DNA of 64,000 nucleotides from UBA9926 sp023261215 (GCA_038136035.1 JAYPYV010000003.1:1-64000), one strand, 5' to 3'; shown: positions 7,919 to 17,685, numbered from the stretch's first letter. Notes: a model not told the origin generated them from the letters alone. Numbers and translations: made by a program.

Positions 7919-8709
7919 GCAACGCCTTGAGGGCGAGCAATGAGCTCGTCCTCCTCGACAAAGAACAAGGTTGACCTCGAAAAATCTATAAATTTTGCTT
8001 CGTCGTGCACAGCAGCGCTCGAGGCGGCGGCCCGATCCTCATCCGTTCCCCCGGGCGTCCGATGCCGATGCACCCAGACTTCAGCGTGCCCGAGGTAGGG
8101 TTCGACATCTGACTTCGCCCACAGAGCCAAGCGCTCGTTCAGTGGCGTGTCTACCCGATGCACCTGCACGTATCGCGCAATGTTGGAGATCGGGGCGTTT
8201 TTTCTGATGAGTGGGCCGTGCTCTTCCAACCAATAGGCACGGACATCCGCCAGCTCACGGTCCTCAAAAGTTCTGAGGGGAAATTGGAGTTTAGTGACAT
8301 CCGCATCCTTTGTGGCCACTAACGTCTCTGGGGTCGGATTGACCTGTGGGTGTTCTGCCCCTAGCCAAATAACGCTGGCTGCGAGATCCGCCATGGGCGA
8401 CAAGGTGGCCACTAAATCTGAGAACGTTTTAGACACCGTGCTTGCTTCAAGCGCAGTTTGCATTTGGGTTCGAGTCGGCCACCAAAGTTCGAGGATCCCA
8501 TCGTAGAACGCTTCCATCTGCCCGCCCCGGGCATCCGTGAGCGCCGTGTTGGCACTGGTCTCGGTCAATGTTAAACGCACCATGCGCTCAGCACTCAGTT
8601 CGCGGCCGAAAGCGGTCAACGCAGACGTCCAATGCTCCTGCCATTCGCGACTAAATGTTTCCCTTGAGACGTGATTGGCACGCCTGACATACCATTCCAA
8701 TCGAATCAT
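7906..8709 (-). CDS. EthD-like tandem dimeric alpha/beta-barrel protein
   Basis: A 267-residue protein that appears to carry two EthD-type ferredoxin-like domains. The first begins IRLEWYVRRANHVSRETFSR with W-x3-H (EWQEHW) and the second contains FEDRELADVRAYWLEEHGPLI, both matching the pattern where a helix with W..HGP packs on a beta strand. EthD was named from ether-degradation clusters and related domains occur in polyketide tailoring and dye-type enzymes; catalysis is unproven for most members. The ATG at 8709 follows GAGG with 7-bp spacing. It converges on and slightly overlaps the Fe-S oxidoreductase gene. The assignment is by pattern only, and substrate is unknown. Confidence 0.65.
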   Translation of the reverse strand: MIRLEWYVRRANHVSRETFSREWQEHWTSALTAFGRELSAERMVRLTLTETSANTALTDARGGQMEAFYDGILELWWPTRTQMQTALEASTVSKTFSDLVATLSPMADLAASVIWLGAEHPQVNPTPETLVATKDADVTKLQFPLRTFEDRELADVRAYWLEEHGPLIRKNAPISNIARYVQVHRVDTPLNERLALWAKSDVEPYLGHAEVWVHRHRTPGGTDEDRAAASSAAVHDEAKFIDFSRSTLFFVEEDELIARPQGVAYNP

Positions 8710-8763
8710 CTCGCGACCTCGCTTTGCCTACCTGGTTTAATTCGACCGTGAGGACGAATCACC

Positions 8764-9171
8764 TCACTGCTTTGCCATCTGGGGCTGATCCGCCGGAATA
8801 TCGACCCAAGACTGCTTACTGTCGCACCAAACATGAAACTGAGGCGCAAAATCGCCCGTATCGTCCAGCGTGCCGGTTTTTAAGAAGATCGTATCGGGCG
8901 TACCCGGTAACGCCGAATAGATAGGCGATCCGCAGTGCCCACAAAAATGTCGTTCAACGGCGGCACCGCTGTCCGTCTCAGCGTCGATGTAGCACTTCAG
9001 TGATTCGCCCCTCAGCGTAAATGCAGACTTCGCCACACCCCAGAGCGTTGAAAATGCAGACCCCGCCTGGCGCTGACAATTCTTGCAATGGCAAATCCCC
9101 GCCATTTGGGGTGCTTCAGAGATCTCATAGCTGACCTGACCGCACAAACAATGTCCCTGATAACTCGTCAT
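8764..9171 (-). CDS. GFA-family (Mss4-like) zinc protein
   Basis: From the ATG at 9171 this is a 135-residue protein of the GFA family (formaldehyde-activating-enzyme-like, CENP-V/Mss4 fold). Zinc ligands are visible as GHCLCGQV near the N terminus, CHCKNCQRQAGS in the middle, and HFCGHCGSPIY, the diagnostic second CxxC. Gfa itself was proposed to assist formation of S-hydroxymethylglutathione, but most family members have unknown roles, and no formaldehyde dehydrogenase genes are nearby. The longer frame to 9219 is less likely, because AAGGAG lies about 6 bp before the ATG at 9171. It is divergent from msrB. Confidence 0.85.
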   Translation of the reverse strand: MTSYQGHCLCGQVSYEISEAPQMAGICHCKNCQRQAGSAFSTLWGVAKSAFTLRGESLKCYIDAETDSGAAVERHFCGHCGSPIYSALPGTPDTIFLKTGTLDDTGDFAPQFHVWCDSKQSWVDIPADQPQMAKQ

Positions 9172-9480
9172 CACGCACTCCTTTGAAGTTTCTTGCCGCT
9201 GACCCGGCATTGGCCTCACGCCATCGCTCAGTCACGCGAATGCCTCTAGACCTGTGATCATTTCCTTTAAGAGCGCGAAATGCAACGACCCAAGGCTCGA
9301 TTCATAAGTCCAAGGTCCAAGGTCCAAAGTCAAAGACTGACTCGACACCAAAGGCTTCTCGCACCCCTTTGTAACGGTGCGCTGTCCGCAAGCTCAGAAC
9401 CACGCAGTGGATCCATTCAGATCCCCTTTGGTTTCAGACCTGCGTCACGGCATAATCACCCCTTTCGCGAGGAAAACACC

Positions 9481-9852
9481 ATGTCCAACACGCGACATCC
9501 GCTAACACCTCAGGAGGCCTGGGTCATTCTTGAAAAGGGCACTGAACCACCCTTCACCGGCGAGTACGATCGACATTTTGAGGCCGGTCACTACGTCTGC
9601 AAGCAATGTGACACGCCACTCTATCGATCAAGTGACAAATTCCAAGCCCACTGCGGTTGGCCAGCCTTCGATGATGAGATTGCTGGCGCGGTTCGGCGTG
9701 AAGTGGATGCTGATGGGTATCGCGTGGAAATACTGTGCGACAACTGCGACGGCCATTTGGGCCACGTTTTCGAGGGCGAGTACCTGACCGAGAAGAATAC
9801 ACGCCACTGTGTGAATTCGATTTCTATCAAGTTCGTTGCAGGCGAAAGCTAA
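9481..9852 (+). CDS. msrB: Peptide-methionine (R)-S-oxide reductase MsrB
   Basis: A 123-residue MsrB that reduces the R-sulfoxide of methionine in proteins with thioredoxin-derived electrons. Structural zinc cysteines appear as CKQCDTPLY and CDNCDGHLGHVF, the substrate pocket as HCGWPAF, and the catalytic Cys as RHCVNSISIKF near the C terminus. No MsrA domain is fused. An open frame continues upstream to 9280, but the ATG at 9481, preceded by CGAGGAAAACACC, gives the standard MsrB length and N terminus. It may belong functionally with the neighbouring stress proteins, but no operon is evident. Confidence 0.95.
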   Translation: MSNTRHPLTPQEAWVILEKGTEPPFTGEYDRHFEAGHYVCKQCDTPLYRSSDKFQAHCGWPAFDDEIAGAVRREVDADGYRVEILCDNCDGHLGHVFEGEYLTEKNTRHCVNSISIKFVAGES

Positions 9853-10063
9853 GCCAGCCGGATCATCCCGGTTGGGGGCTCACAGCACGCAGCGTTGACG
9901 TTAGCTGAATGTGATCCGCAGACTTTCGCGCTCACCCAAAATCCACCCGTTGCACTGGGCCCCAAGCCTGCCCTCGGCCTAAATCTTGGGCGAACGGCGG
10001 CCTTATGAAGGCTTCATTCCCAGGCACCGCACGCGCTGAGGGCGACCTCGCCTCGGCTAAAGA

Positions 10064-11596
10064 CTAGGCACGCATCGAGCCATGCATTCTGCGACGGATG
10101 AATGGAGATAGGATTAAAAGCAGTGCCGCCACCGCAATGGCAAAGTACCCAAGTTTTTCAAAGACCAGGGTATAAATCCCGAGCGATGCTTGCCCACTGA
10201 CCTCCGTGTTTTGATCGTCAATGGCCATTAACCCCGCGATTAACCCTGCGGCATACGCGGCAAAGGCACTGGAAAGAAACCAAACGCCCATCATCATCGC
10301 CGCCACCCGTTGCACCGAAAGTTTAGTCACCATCGATAAACCCACAGGAGAGATGCAAAGCTCACCCATGGTGTGCAAGAAATACATCAGCGCAAGCCAA
10401 ATCACACCCACTTGACCTTGTTCGTCGGCGAAACGGGCCCCGAGCACCAGAACTAAGAACCCCATGCCCACCAACGCGATGCCGATCGCAAACTTAACAG
10501 GCGTTGAAGGTTCCAGGCGCGAGGAAGCCAAGCGCAACCAGAGCATCGCGACCAGTGGTGCAAACAAAATGATGAACAGCGGATTAAACGACTGGAACAT
10601 CGATGCGGTGAACACTTCGCCCTTATCGACGTTTCGGTCGGTAAAAAGGGTCAGTGAGGAACCCGCCTGCTCAAACAGTGACCAGAAGACTACCGAGACG
10701 GCGATGAGCAACAACATCGACAGCATACGATCTCGTTCAATAGGCTCACATTGGGTGAGTGAGAACCAAACGACGTACGTGCAAATCACCCCCGTGAAGA
10801 CCGTGAGTAGGGTGCCGATCTCACCGGTGAACTGCATACCTTGCCAGACCAGCAGCACGGCCAGGGCGCTCGAGAGATAAATACGAGATTCAAAGGTCAG
10901 ACCAAACCGACGAATTTGGAGCGGGGATCCTTCAGGAGGCAAGCCAATACCCTTCAGCCATGCGCCGCCCCAGAGGAACGTCAACAGGCCGGCCAACATG
11001 CCGATCCCAGCGAGGCCAAACCCATAACGCCAACCATACGTCTCGCCGAGGTAGCCGCACAGCAAGGTCGCGATAAATGAACCGAGATTGATTCCCACGT
11101 AGAAGATCGTGAACCCGCCGTCACGGCGAGGATCATCTTGTTCGTAGAGGCGACCCACAATGGTCGAGATATTCGCCTTAAGGAACCCCACGCCCACAAC
11201 GATCAGCGCAAGTGAAAGATAAAAAACTTGCTCGTGACCCGACGATCGGACCACTTGCCCGTCAATGATTTGTGCCGGAGGCCCTTCGAATGCCATGCCC
11301 AAATGACCGGCCACCAATAACGCGGCACCAAAGACGATCGCCTTTCGAAGCCCTAAAAATCGGTCAGCAATCATGCCACCAAGCACGGGCACCGCGTAAA
11401 CCAATGCGGCGTAGGTCCCATAAATCATGCCCGCCTCAGCATCCGCATACAGCCAATGCTTTGTTAGGTACAAAATCAGCAGCGCACGCATGCCATAGTA
11501 TGAAAAGCGTTCCCACATCTCGGTGAAAAACAAGATGAGGAGGCCCTTTGGATGACCAAGCCACAAATCTTGCGCTGGTTGTGTGGTTTCACTCAT
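10064..11596 (-). CDS. POT-family proton-dependent oligopeptide transporter
   Basis: A 510-residue inner-membrane transporter of the POT/PTR branch of the MFS (DtpA/DtpB type), importing di- and tripeptides with protons. The first helix carries FTEMWERFSYYGMRA, the conserved ExxERFxYYG signature. The segment ADRFLGLRKAIVFG follows helix 3, and NLGSFIATLLCGYLGETYGWRYGFG is the conserved second PTR signature region. About 14 hydrophobic helices are expected. GTG at 11602 and ATG at 11596 are both possible; AGGA with 8-bp spacing favours 11596. An aminopeptidase P gene lies about 1.1 kb away, so peptide uptake and breakdown may be linked, though not in one operon. Confidence 0.92.
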   Translation of the reverse strand: MSETTQPAQDLWLGHPKGLLILFFTEMWERFSYYGMRALLILYLTKHWLYADAEAGMIYGTYAALVYAVPVLGGMIADRFLGLRKAIVFGAALLVAGHLGMAFEGPPAQIIDGQVVRSSGHEQVFYLSLALIVVGVGFLKANISTIVGRLYEQDDPRRDGGFTIFYVGINLGSFIATLLCGYLGETYGWRYGFGLAGIGMLAGLLTFLWGGAWLKGIGLPPEGSPLQIRRFGLTFESRIYLSSALAVLLVWQGMQFTGEIGTLLTVFTGVICTYVVWFSLTQCEPIERDRMLSMLLLIAVSVVFWSLFEQAGSSLTLFTDRNVDKGEVFTASMFQSFNPLFIILFAPLVAMLWLRLASSRLEPSTPVKFAIGIALVGMGFLVLVLGARFADEQGQVGVIWLALMYFLHTMGELCISPVGLSMVTKLSVQRVAAMMMGVWFLSSAFAAYAAGLIAGLMAIDDQNTEVSGQASLGIYTLVFEKLGYFAIAVAALLLILSPFIRRRMHGSMRA

Positions 11597-11829
11597 GGTC
11601 ACGGTCCTCTCCTCGTGTCACCCCTAGTTTGACAGCCTGCGCGACCTTCGGCATTGGGATCCTGGATCAGCGAGCCGGGTGATATAAAAACGCACACCCG
11701 CTCGCATTCAGCCCAACACCCCCGACGTTCGGACACGGCGAACCTCAGCCCACCGCCGAACGCCAAAGGCGCCGCGGTTTATAAGCCACAAGCTACCCGC
11801 TCAAGGCTCGAAACGCCCTTTTCACGGGG

Positions 11830-12558
11830 TCAGCTGCGAACTTGTGCGGCACTAAGCAGCGCATTGTTAGTTGATTTTGGGAACACAAGATCAGGATCTT
11901 CGGGTCGCATGGATCGCAACCGTTCCTTGATCACCTGGCTCGCGCCCTGAGGAAAGCCGCTTAACCGTTCAGCCAGGACACGGGTGGCCGCCAGCACCTC
12001 ATCATCGGGTACGATTTTGGTCACCAACTGTAATTGCTGTAGTTCCAATGCGGGCACACGGTCGCCCAACAACGCAAGCCTCGCGAGCACGGCCTCATTA
12101 CTTTTAACCCGCAACCAACCCGCATTCATCGGAATATCCGCCCCCTGTTGAATCTCGCCAATTTGCAAAAAAGAAGATTCTCCAGCCACAACCAGGTCAC
12201 AGGCGAAGACCATTGCGGCACCTGCATTGATTGCATACCGCTCGAGCGAACCAATGATCGGTTTATTGGAGCGATACAAGGCATAGTGCATTTCACGAAC
12301 GGCTTCGGCATCCCAATCCCCGTGATAATCAGGATCACCCGGTTTGGCTTGGAGCACCTTGAGATCAATGCCAGAACAAAAGGCGCCTCCCGAGCCTCTC
12401 AGAACGATCGCCGCGACGTCTCCTTGCTTTGACAACCCATTCACCGCTTCGGCAATCTCTTTCGCCATACCTGGAATCAGCGCGTTTTTCCTAGAGGGAC
12501 GATTCATCACCACCTCGGCCCACCCCATGTGCTTCTCTATGATTGTGAATTCGCCCAT
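11830..12558 (-). CDS. Enoyl-CoA hydratase/isomerase (crotonase) family protein
   Basis: A 242-residue crotonase-fold protein. The first oxyanion-hole strand is visible as GSGGAFCSGIDL (about residues 54-65), and the second as the region INAGAAMVFACDLVVAGESSFL. The usual catalytic glutamate stretch that follows (GLIPG.GG in hydratases) is replaced by EIQQGADIPMNAG, so hydratase activity on straight-chain enoyl-CoA should not be assumed; isomerase, hydrolase or other crotonase chemistry is possible. ATG at 12558 follows GAGGG. The nearby acyl-CoA synthetase (14560) is on the other strand, so shared metabolism is only a suggestion. Confidence 0.82.
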   Translation of the reverse strand: MGEFTIIEKHMGWAEVVMNRPSRKNALIPGMAKEIAEAVNGLSKQGDVAAIVLRGSGGAFCSGIDLKVLQAKPGDPDYHGDWDAEAVREMHYALYRSNKPIIGSLERYAINAGAAMVFACDLVVAGESSFLQIGEIQQGADIPMNAGWLRVKSNEAVLARLALLGDRVPALELQQLQLVTKIVPDDEVLAATRVLAERLSGFPQGASQVIKERLRSMRPEDPDLVFPKSTNNALLSAAQVRS

Positions 12559-12725
12559 AAGCCCTCAAGACACCCTAGTTGCCAGCAGAATAACACGAAG
12601 ATTCCGAACCAAAGCACGCGCCCGACCGCTGGGCGCACCGCGGCTTCGATCGCCCCTTTTTCGGGGTCGGCAGATCTGCCATCATCTCCTCCCTTGAAAC
12701 ACGTTCCACCACCAAAGGATTCACT

Positions 12726-14504
12726 ATGACGGTAGCCAGCCGACTCGAATCACTCAGAGCCCATATGCAAAGCCTCAAACTGGACGCCATTTGGGTGCCT
12801 CGCGCGGATGAATTTTTGGGCGAGTACGTCCCCATTCACAATGAGCGCCTTGCCTATTTGACTGGATTTACCGGCTCAGCGGGGGTTTGCGTTGTCACGA
12901 TGGACGCTGCCATCTTATTCGTGGATGGTCGCTATACCCTTCAGGCAGCCAGTCAATGTCCGGAACCGCTCTTTGAGCACCAACACATCATCGAAACACC
13001 ACCGGAAGTCCTTTTACGCGACAGGCTATCGAAGAACCAAGTCGTTGGTGTTGATGCGCGTTGCCTGTCCTTTCAAAGCTTTACGCGCATTGAGCAAACC
13101 CTAGGCGAAAACGGGATCTCACTGACGGCGATGGCGGAGAACGCGGTGGATTTGATCTGGACTGATCGCCCCGAGGCATCGGTCAACTCCATCATTCTCC
13201 TGGATGAAGCAGTCACCGGCGCTTCTTCCATCCAGAAGCGAACGGCCATGACGCAATCACTGAAAGAGGCAAACGCGGATGCCGTGTTGTTGACGCAACT
13301 GGATTCGATCGCCTGGGCGCTCAACATTCGAGGTGACGACGTACCTCATCTGCCTGTCCTCTTAGCTTACGCCATCATGACGCGTGAGGGTGACTTCACC
13401 CTATTCACTGACACCCACAAACTGGTCGACGGCCTTGCCGATCACGTAGGTCCAGGGTTTTCCGTTTTGCCCATTGACCAGTTCGATGCTTACCTGAAAG
13501 GTTTATCAAACACCTGCGCTCGACTCCTGTTCGACCCCCAAACTTGTCACGCGCACTCGCCCCTCATCTGTCGTGATCAAGGGATCGAATTAATTGCCCA
13601 AAACGATCCTGCCGAGCAGCCTAAGGCGTGCAAGAATGCGATCGAAGTCGCTGGCATCCGTCGAGCACACGTTAGAGACGGCGTAGCGCTCTGTCGATTT
13701 CTGGCCTGGCTTGATGGTGAAGTCGCAAGCGGTCAGGCGCACGATGAAGGCTCGGTGTCCGATCGTTTAGAGGCTTTTCGCCGAGAACTCCCCGAGCTCA
13801 AAGACCTGAGTTTTTCAACCATTTCTGCAGCCGGCCCAAACGCAGCCATGGCGCACTATTCGCACACGAACGGCGTACCCTCGCCCCTGGTTTTGAATTC
13901 CGTTTATTTGGTGGATAGCGGCGGTCAGTACCTTGATGGGACCACCGACGTCACCAGAACCATCGCAATTGGCGAACCAAGTGACAGTCAGAAGGAGATG
14001 TTCACACGCGTTCTTAAAGGACATATCGCACTTTCAAGTGCTCGGTTTCCGCGCGGGACAGCGGGCAACCAGCTCGATGTCTTGGCGCGCCAATTCCTTT
14101 GGGAGATCGGAAAAGATTACGACCACGGCACGGGCCATGGCGTCGGGTGTTACTTGTCGGTTCATGAGGGGCCGCAACGAATTGGCAAAACCCCCGGGCC
14201 AACAGCCGCCCTGAGACCCGGGATGGTGGTCTCCAATGAGCCGGGCTACTACGAGGCGGGAGCTTACGGCATCCGATGCGAGAACCTGCTCGTGGTGGTT
14301 GAGACCGATACGCCAATGCTCGCCTTCGAGCCCCTGACGCTCGCACCGTTCGATCGTCGATTAATCTTGGTTTCGCTGTTGAGTGAGACAGAGAAGCAAT
14401 GGATCGACGATTATCACGCTCAAGTTCGAGAGCAAATCGGTGGCAAGCTTCAAGGAGAAGAAAAAGCATGGCTTCAGTCGATGACCGCGCCGCTTGCAGC
14501 CTAG
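12726..14504 (+). CDS. Xaa-Pro aminopeptidase (aminopeptidase P, M24B family)
   Basis: A 592-residue long-form aminopeptidase P, removing N-terminal residues before proline. It has the three-domain layout of the eukaryote-like cytosolic enzyme: two creatinase-N-like domains (residues 1 to about 300), then the pita-bread M24 domain. Metal ligands are seen as VDSGGQYLDGTTDVTR (two Asp), GTGHGVGCYLSVHEG (His), SNEPGYYEAGAYGIRCEN (Glu) and a final Glu in that block. AAGGA stands 6 bp upstream of ATG 12726. It is much longer than E. coli PepP (about 440), so the symbol pepP is avoided. It may process peptides imported by the POT transporter. Confidence 0.92.
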   Translation: MTVASRLESLRAHMQSLKLDAIWVPRADEFLGEYVPIHNERLAYLTGFTGSAGVCVVTMDAAILFVDGRYTLQAASQCPEPLFEHQHIIETPPEVLLRDRLSKNQVVGVDARCLSFQSFTRIEQTLGENGISLTAMAENAVDLIWTDRPEASVNSIILLDEAVTGASSIQKRTAMTQSLKEANADAVLLTQLDSIAWALNIRGDDVPHLPVLLAYAIMTREGDFTLFTDTHKLVDGLADHVGPGFSVLPIDQFDAYLKGLSNTCARLLFDPQTCHAHSPLICRDQGIELIAQNDPAEQPKACKNAIEVAGIRRAHVRDGVALCRFLAWLDGEVASGQAHDEGSVSDRLEAFRRELPELKDLSFSTISAAGPNAAMAHYSHTNGVPSPLVLNSVYLVDSGGQYLDGTTDVTRTIAIGEPSDSQKEMFTRVLKGHIALSSARFPRGTAGNQLDVLARQFLWEIGKDYDHGTGHGVGCYLSVHEGPQRIGKTPGPTAALRPGMVVSNEPGYYEAGAYGIRCENLLVVVETDTPMLAFEPLTLAPFDRRLILVSLLSETEKQWIDDYHAQVREQIGGKLQGEEKAWLQSMTAPLAA

Positions 14505-14559
14505 GTCAAGACTGACCATCTGTTGCAAGAGGCCTGAGTTAACTTCTAAGAGATTCCGT

Positions 14560-16239
14560 ATGGCAAACCCAACCAGAGCCCAGTGTCTGGCCCAATTGAC
14601 AGCGCCCGGCGAGCCCTATGAACTCGCTGAGGGCGTGGTCAATGGTCGACCCAGTCGCTTTTTCGTCAACGCACCCACCAACCTCCACGCCTTATTCGAG
14701 AGCACACTGAGCGATTTACCTTTTATGATTTATGAGGATTCGCGCGAAACTTTCCGGTCCATGTACCTAAAAAGCGCCGCGCTGTCCCATGCGCTCATTG
14801 ATCGGTGTGGCGTTGTCCCGGGGGACCGAGTGGCGATTGCCATGCGCAACTACCCGGAGTGGGTGGTGGCCTATACCGCGATCACGTCCATCGGTGCAGT
14901 GGCCGTCGCGCTCAACGCGCTTTGGCAGAGCGAGGAAATCGCTTATGGCCTCTCTCACGCGGGCGTAACGTGGGTCATTGCGGATGACGAGCGCGTTGCT
15001 CGAATTCACGAGGCGCATTTACCGGGTGTTCAGTGTATTGCCGTTCGATCTCAATCGAATCACGCAAACACAGTTCATTTCGAAGGTTTACTCGAAGATT
15101 TTACGGGCCAGTCAATGCCCGCCGCAGACGTGGGGCCAGATGACCCTGCAACCATCTTTTTCACCTCTGGATCCACGGGGTTTCCCAAGGGCGCCGTGTC
15201 CAGCCACAGAAACATCATTAGCGCACTCTTTTCATGGGAGCTTGACCTCGCCGCAAGGCAACTCGAAATGGGCGTTGCGCCAGAGCCGCCTCAACATCAA
15301 CCGGGAACCTTGCTTGCCGTGCCTTTGTTTCACACAACCGGTTCAAACGCGGTGTATCTTCAATCCTATCGAGCACAGCGTAAGCTCGTTTCGATGTACC
15401 GATGGGACCCTGCCGATGCGGCTCGCCTCATCGAACGGGAGAACATTACGTCATTCGTTGCGCCTGCAGCGATGACAGGTGATTTGATCCAATACGCGCA
15501 GCAAGTGGGTATTGACCTAAGCTCCCTGGTTTCCGTTGGCGGCGGCGGTGCCCCTCGAGCGCCTGCCCAGGTTCGTTCGATTCAAAAAACCTTTAAAGCT
15601 GCGTTACCCAGCACTGGCTGGGGCATGACGGAAACCAACGCGATCGGGACTGGCATTGGCGGGGAAGATTACCTCGCTCGCCCCGAGAGCTCAGGTCGAG
15701 CCTCTGCGGTCTTGGACCTAAAAATCGTCGGAGAACATGGACAAACACTGTCCCCCAAGACACCAGGAGAGCTTTGGGTCCGCGGTGCAAGCGTCATCAT
15801 TAATTACTGGAACCGCCCCGACGCCAACGCTGAATCTTTTTCAGGTGATTGGTTGAAGACCGGTGATATCGCTTATCTCGACGACGAGGGGTATCTATAC
15901 ATCGTCGATAGAATGAAAGACCTGGTCATTCGAGGGGGCGAGAATATCGGTTGTGCTGAAGTTGAAGCCGCTCTCCTTATGCATCCTGACGTGCTTGAAG
16001 CTTCGGTTTACGCGCTACCTGATGCGCGGCTCGGGGAAGAAGTCGGTGCCACACTCTACACTCAGCGCGCAATCAGCGAAGACGACCTTCGCACTTTTCT
16101 CATAGGCCATCTGGCCAAATTCAAGATTCCGCGTTATTTCATCATGACGACGGAACCGCTTCTGAGGATTGCATCAGGTAAAATCGACAAAAGACTCATC
16201 AGAGCCAGCGCAGCGCAAACGCATGGACTGGATTCCTAA
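14560..16239 (+). CDS. Acyl-CoA synthetase (AMP-forming, class I adenylate-forming enzyme)
   Basis: A 559-residue ANL-superfamily enzyme. Motifs: phosphate loop FTSGSTGFPKGAVSSH (around residue 200), STGWGMTETNAIGTG, the hinge-region aspartate KTGDIAYLDDEGYLYIVDRMKD, GGENIG, and the C-terminal catalytic lysine in ASGKIDKR. These support two-step activation of a carboxylate to acyl-AMP and then acyl-CoA. The overall look is medium- or long-chain fatty acyl-CoA ligase, but the chain length cannot be read from motifs. The frame is open back to 14494, overlapping the upstream peptidase; ATG at 14560 gives a normal N terminus. It lies between the aminopeptidase and asnS genes, all on the plus strand. 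Confidence 0.88.
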   Translation: MANPTRAQCLAQLTAPGEPYELAEGVVNGRPSRFFVNAPTNLHALFESTLSDLPFMIYEDSRETFRSMYLKSAALSHALIDRCGVVPGDRVAIAMRNYPEWVVAYTAITSIGAVAVALNALWQSEEIAYGLSHAGVTWVIADDERVARIHEAHLPGVQCIAVRSQSNHANTVHFEGLLEDFTGQSMPAADVGPDDPATIFFTSGSTGFPKGAVSSHRNIISALFSWELDLAARQLEMGVAPEPPQHQPGTLLAVPLFHTTGSNAVYLQSYRAQRKLVSMYRWDPADAARLIERENITSFVAPAAMTGDLIQYAQQVGIDLSSLVSVGGGGAPRAPAQVRSIQKTFKAALPSTGWGMTETNAIGTGIGGEDYLARPESSGRASAVLDLKIVGEHGQTLSPKTPGELWVRGASVIINYWNRPDANAESFSGDWLKTGDIAYLDDEGYLYIVDRMKDLVIRGGENIGCAEVEAALLMHPDVLEASVYALPDARLGEEVGATLYTQRAISEDDLRTFLIGHLAKFKIPRYFIMTTEPLLRIASGKIDKRLIRASAAQTHGLDS

Positions 16240-16305
16240 TGAGCAGTCCCGCCGAGAAGCGCCTAACCTGAGCGCCGGGACTCAATGTGGCTTAAGGACG
16301 ATGTT

Positions 16306-17685
16306 ATGACCGTCATCAAAACATTACTGACTGATCACACCGAGCTGCTCGGGACTGACATTGAGATCACTGGCTGGGTTCGCACCAAACGCGACTCCAA
16401 GGCGGGATTTTCGTTTGTGGAGATCAATGATGGCTCACACTTTGATTCCATTCAGGTCATCGCTGACCAGCATCTGACCAATTACACGGGTGAGATCCTG
16501 CCGCTGACGACCGGATGCTCTGTTAGGGTTACCGGCCAACTCGTAGCCTCCCAAGGAAAAGGACAATCGGTTGAGATCCAAGCAACATCGATTGAAGTCC
16601 TGGGCACCATCGAGGATCCCGAAACCTACCCGATTGCAAAAAAGCGCCACAGTTTCGAATATCTTCGATCGGTCGCGCATTTAAGACCACGAACCAATAC
16701 GTTTGGCGCCATCACTCGCGTGCGCACCGTGCTCGCTCAGGCCATTCATCAGTATTTTTTCGATCGCGATTTCCAATGGGTCAATACGCCCTTGATCACT
16801 GGCAGTGATTGTGAAGGTGCTGGAGAATTGTTCAGAGTCAGCACCCTCGATCTCCTCAATCGGCCAAATGACCAGGATTACGCCAGTGATTTCTTCGGCC
16901 AAGAAACCTTCTTAACAGTCTCTGGGCAACTCAATGTGGAATCCTACTGCTTGGCAATGTCTAAGGTTTACACCTTTGGTCCCACCTTTCGTGCAGAAAA
17001 CTCAAATACGTCCAGGCACTTGGCCGAATTTTGGATGGTGGAACCGGAAATCGCTTTTGCCGACCTCAACGACAATGCCGACCTCGCGGAAGGCCTGCTG
17101 CGTCATTTGGCCAAGCATGTGCTGGATCAATGTCAGAGGGATCTGGCTTTTTTCAACGAACGCATAGATTCAAGCGTCATAGGTCGACTCGAGCAAGTGG
17201 CAAACAGTGCCTTTGAGCGAATGGAATACTCTGACGCGATCAAGATATTAGAGCATTCCGGTCAGACTTTTGATTTCCCTGTGGCTTGGGGGCGCGACCT
17301 TCAAAGCGAGCATGAGCGCTATCTTGCGGAACAACATGTGGGACGGCCAGTCATCCTGATGAATTACCCAAGAGACATCAAAGCATTTTACATGCGCCTC
17401 AATGACGATGAGCGGACAGTCGCGGCAATGGATGTACTCGCACCGGGTATTGGTGAAATTATTGGTGGTAGCCAACGTGAGGAACGACTGGATATGCTCG
17501 AGTCCAGAATGGATGACGCGATGCGCGAACACTTGTGGTGGTATCTGGACCTGCGCCGCTACGGAACCGTGCCTCATGCTGGGTTTGGGTTAGGCTTCGA
17601 GCGTTTGCTCGCCTACGTCACGGGTATGGATAACATTCGGGATGTCATCCCTTTTCCTCGAACACCCGGGAATGCGCAATTTTAG
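16306..17685 (+). CDS. asnS: Asparaginyl-tRNA synthetase
   Basis: A 459-residue class IIb aminoacyl-tRNA synthetase that charges tRNA-Asn. The N-terminal OB-fold anticodon-binding domain (residues 1 to about 105) contains ITGWVRTKRDSKAGFSFVEINDGS. Class II motif 2 is FGPTFRAENSNTSRHLAEFWMVEPE, and motif 3 is GFGLGFERLLAYVTG. The typical AsnRS signature GAGELF in TGSDCEGAGELFRVS confirms specificity over AspRS. ATG at 16306 with AAGGA 7 bp upstream is favoured over the in-frame ATG at 16285. Presence of AsnRS means Asn-tRNA can be made directly, without needing GatCAB transamidation. The 3' end abuts the convergent MBL gene. Confidence 0.96.
   Translation: MTVIKTLLTDHTELLGTDIEITGWVRTKRDSKAGFSFVEINDGSHFDSIQVIADQHLTNYTGEILPLTTGCSVRVTGQLVASQGKGQSVEIQATSIEVLGTIEDPETYPIAKKRHSFEYLRSVAHLRPRTNTFGAITRVRTVLAQAIHQYFFDRDFQWVNTPLITGSDCEGAGELFRVSTLDLLNRPNDQDYASDFFGQETFLTVSGQLNVESYCLAMSKVYTFGPTFRAENSNTSRHLAEFWMVEPEIAFADLNDNADLAEGLLRHLAKHVLDQCQRDLAFFNERIDSSVIGRLEQVANSAFERMEYSDAIKILEHSGQTFDFPVAWGRDLQSEHERYLAEQHVGRPVILMNYPRDIKAFYMRLNDDERTVAAMDVLAPGIGEIIGGSQREERLDMLESRMDDAMREHLWWYLDLRRYGTVPHAGFGLGFERLLAYVTGMDNIRDVIPFPRTPGNAQF

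Noticed and set aside
9299..9327. Short GGTCCAA repeats upstream of msrB
   Set aside because: Only two to three imperfect units; too short to be distinguished from chance.
9862..9882. CAGCCGG...CCGGTTG hairpin after msrB as terminator
   Set aside because: No U-tract follows and the stem is short with a wobble pair, so termination cannot be claimed.
1..12600. Genomic island in the left 12.6 kb
   Set aside because: Gene density is lower and content accessory-like, but there is no integrase, tRNA attachment site, flanking repeat or obvious composition shift to support recent transfer.
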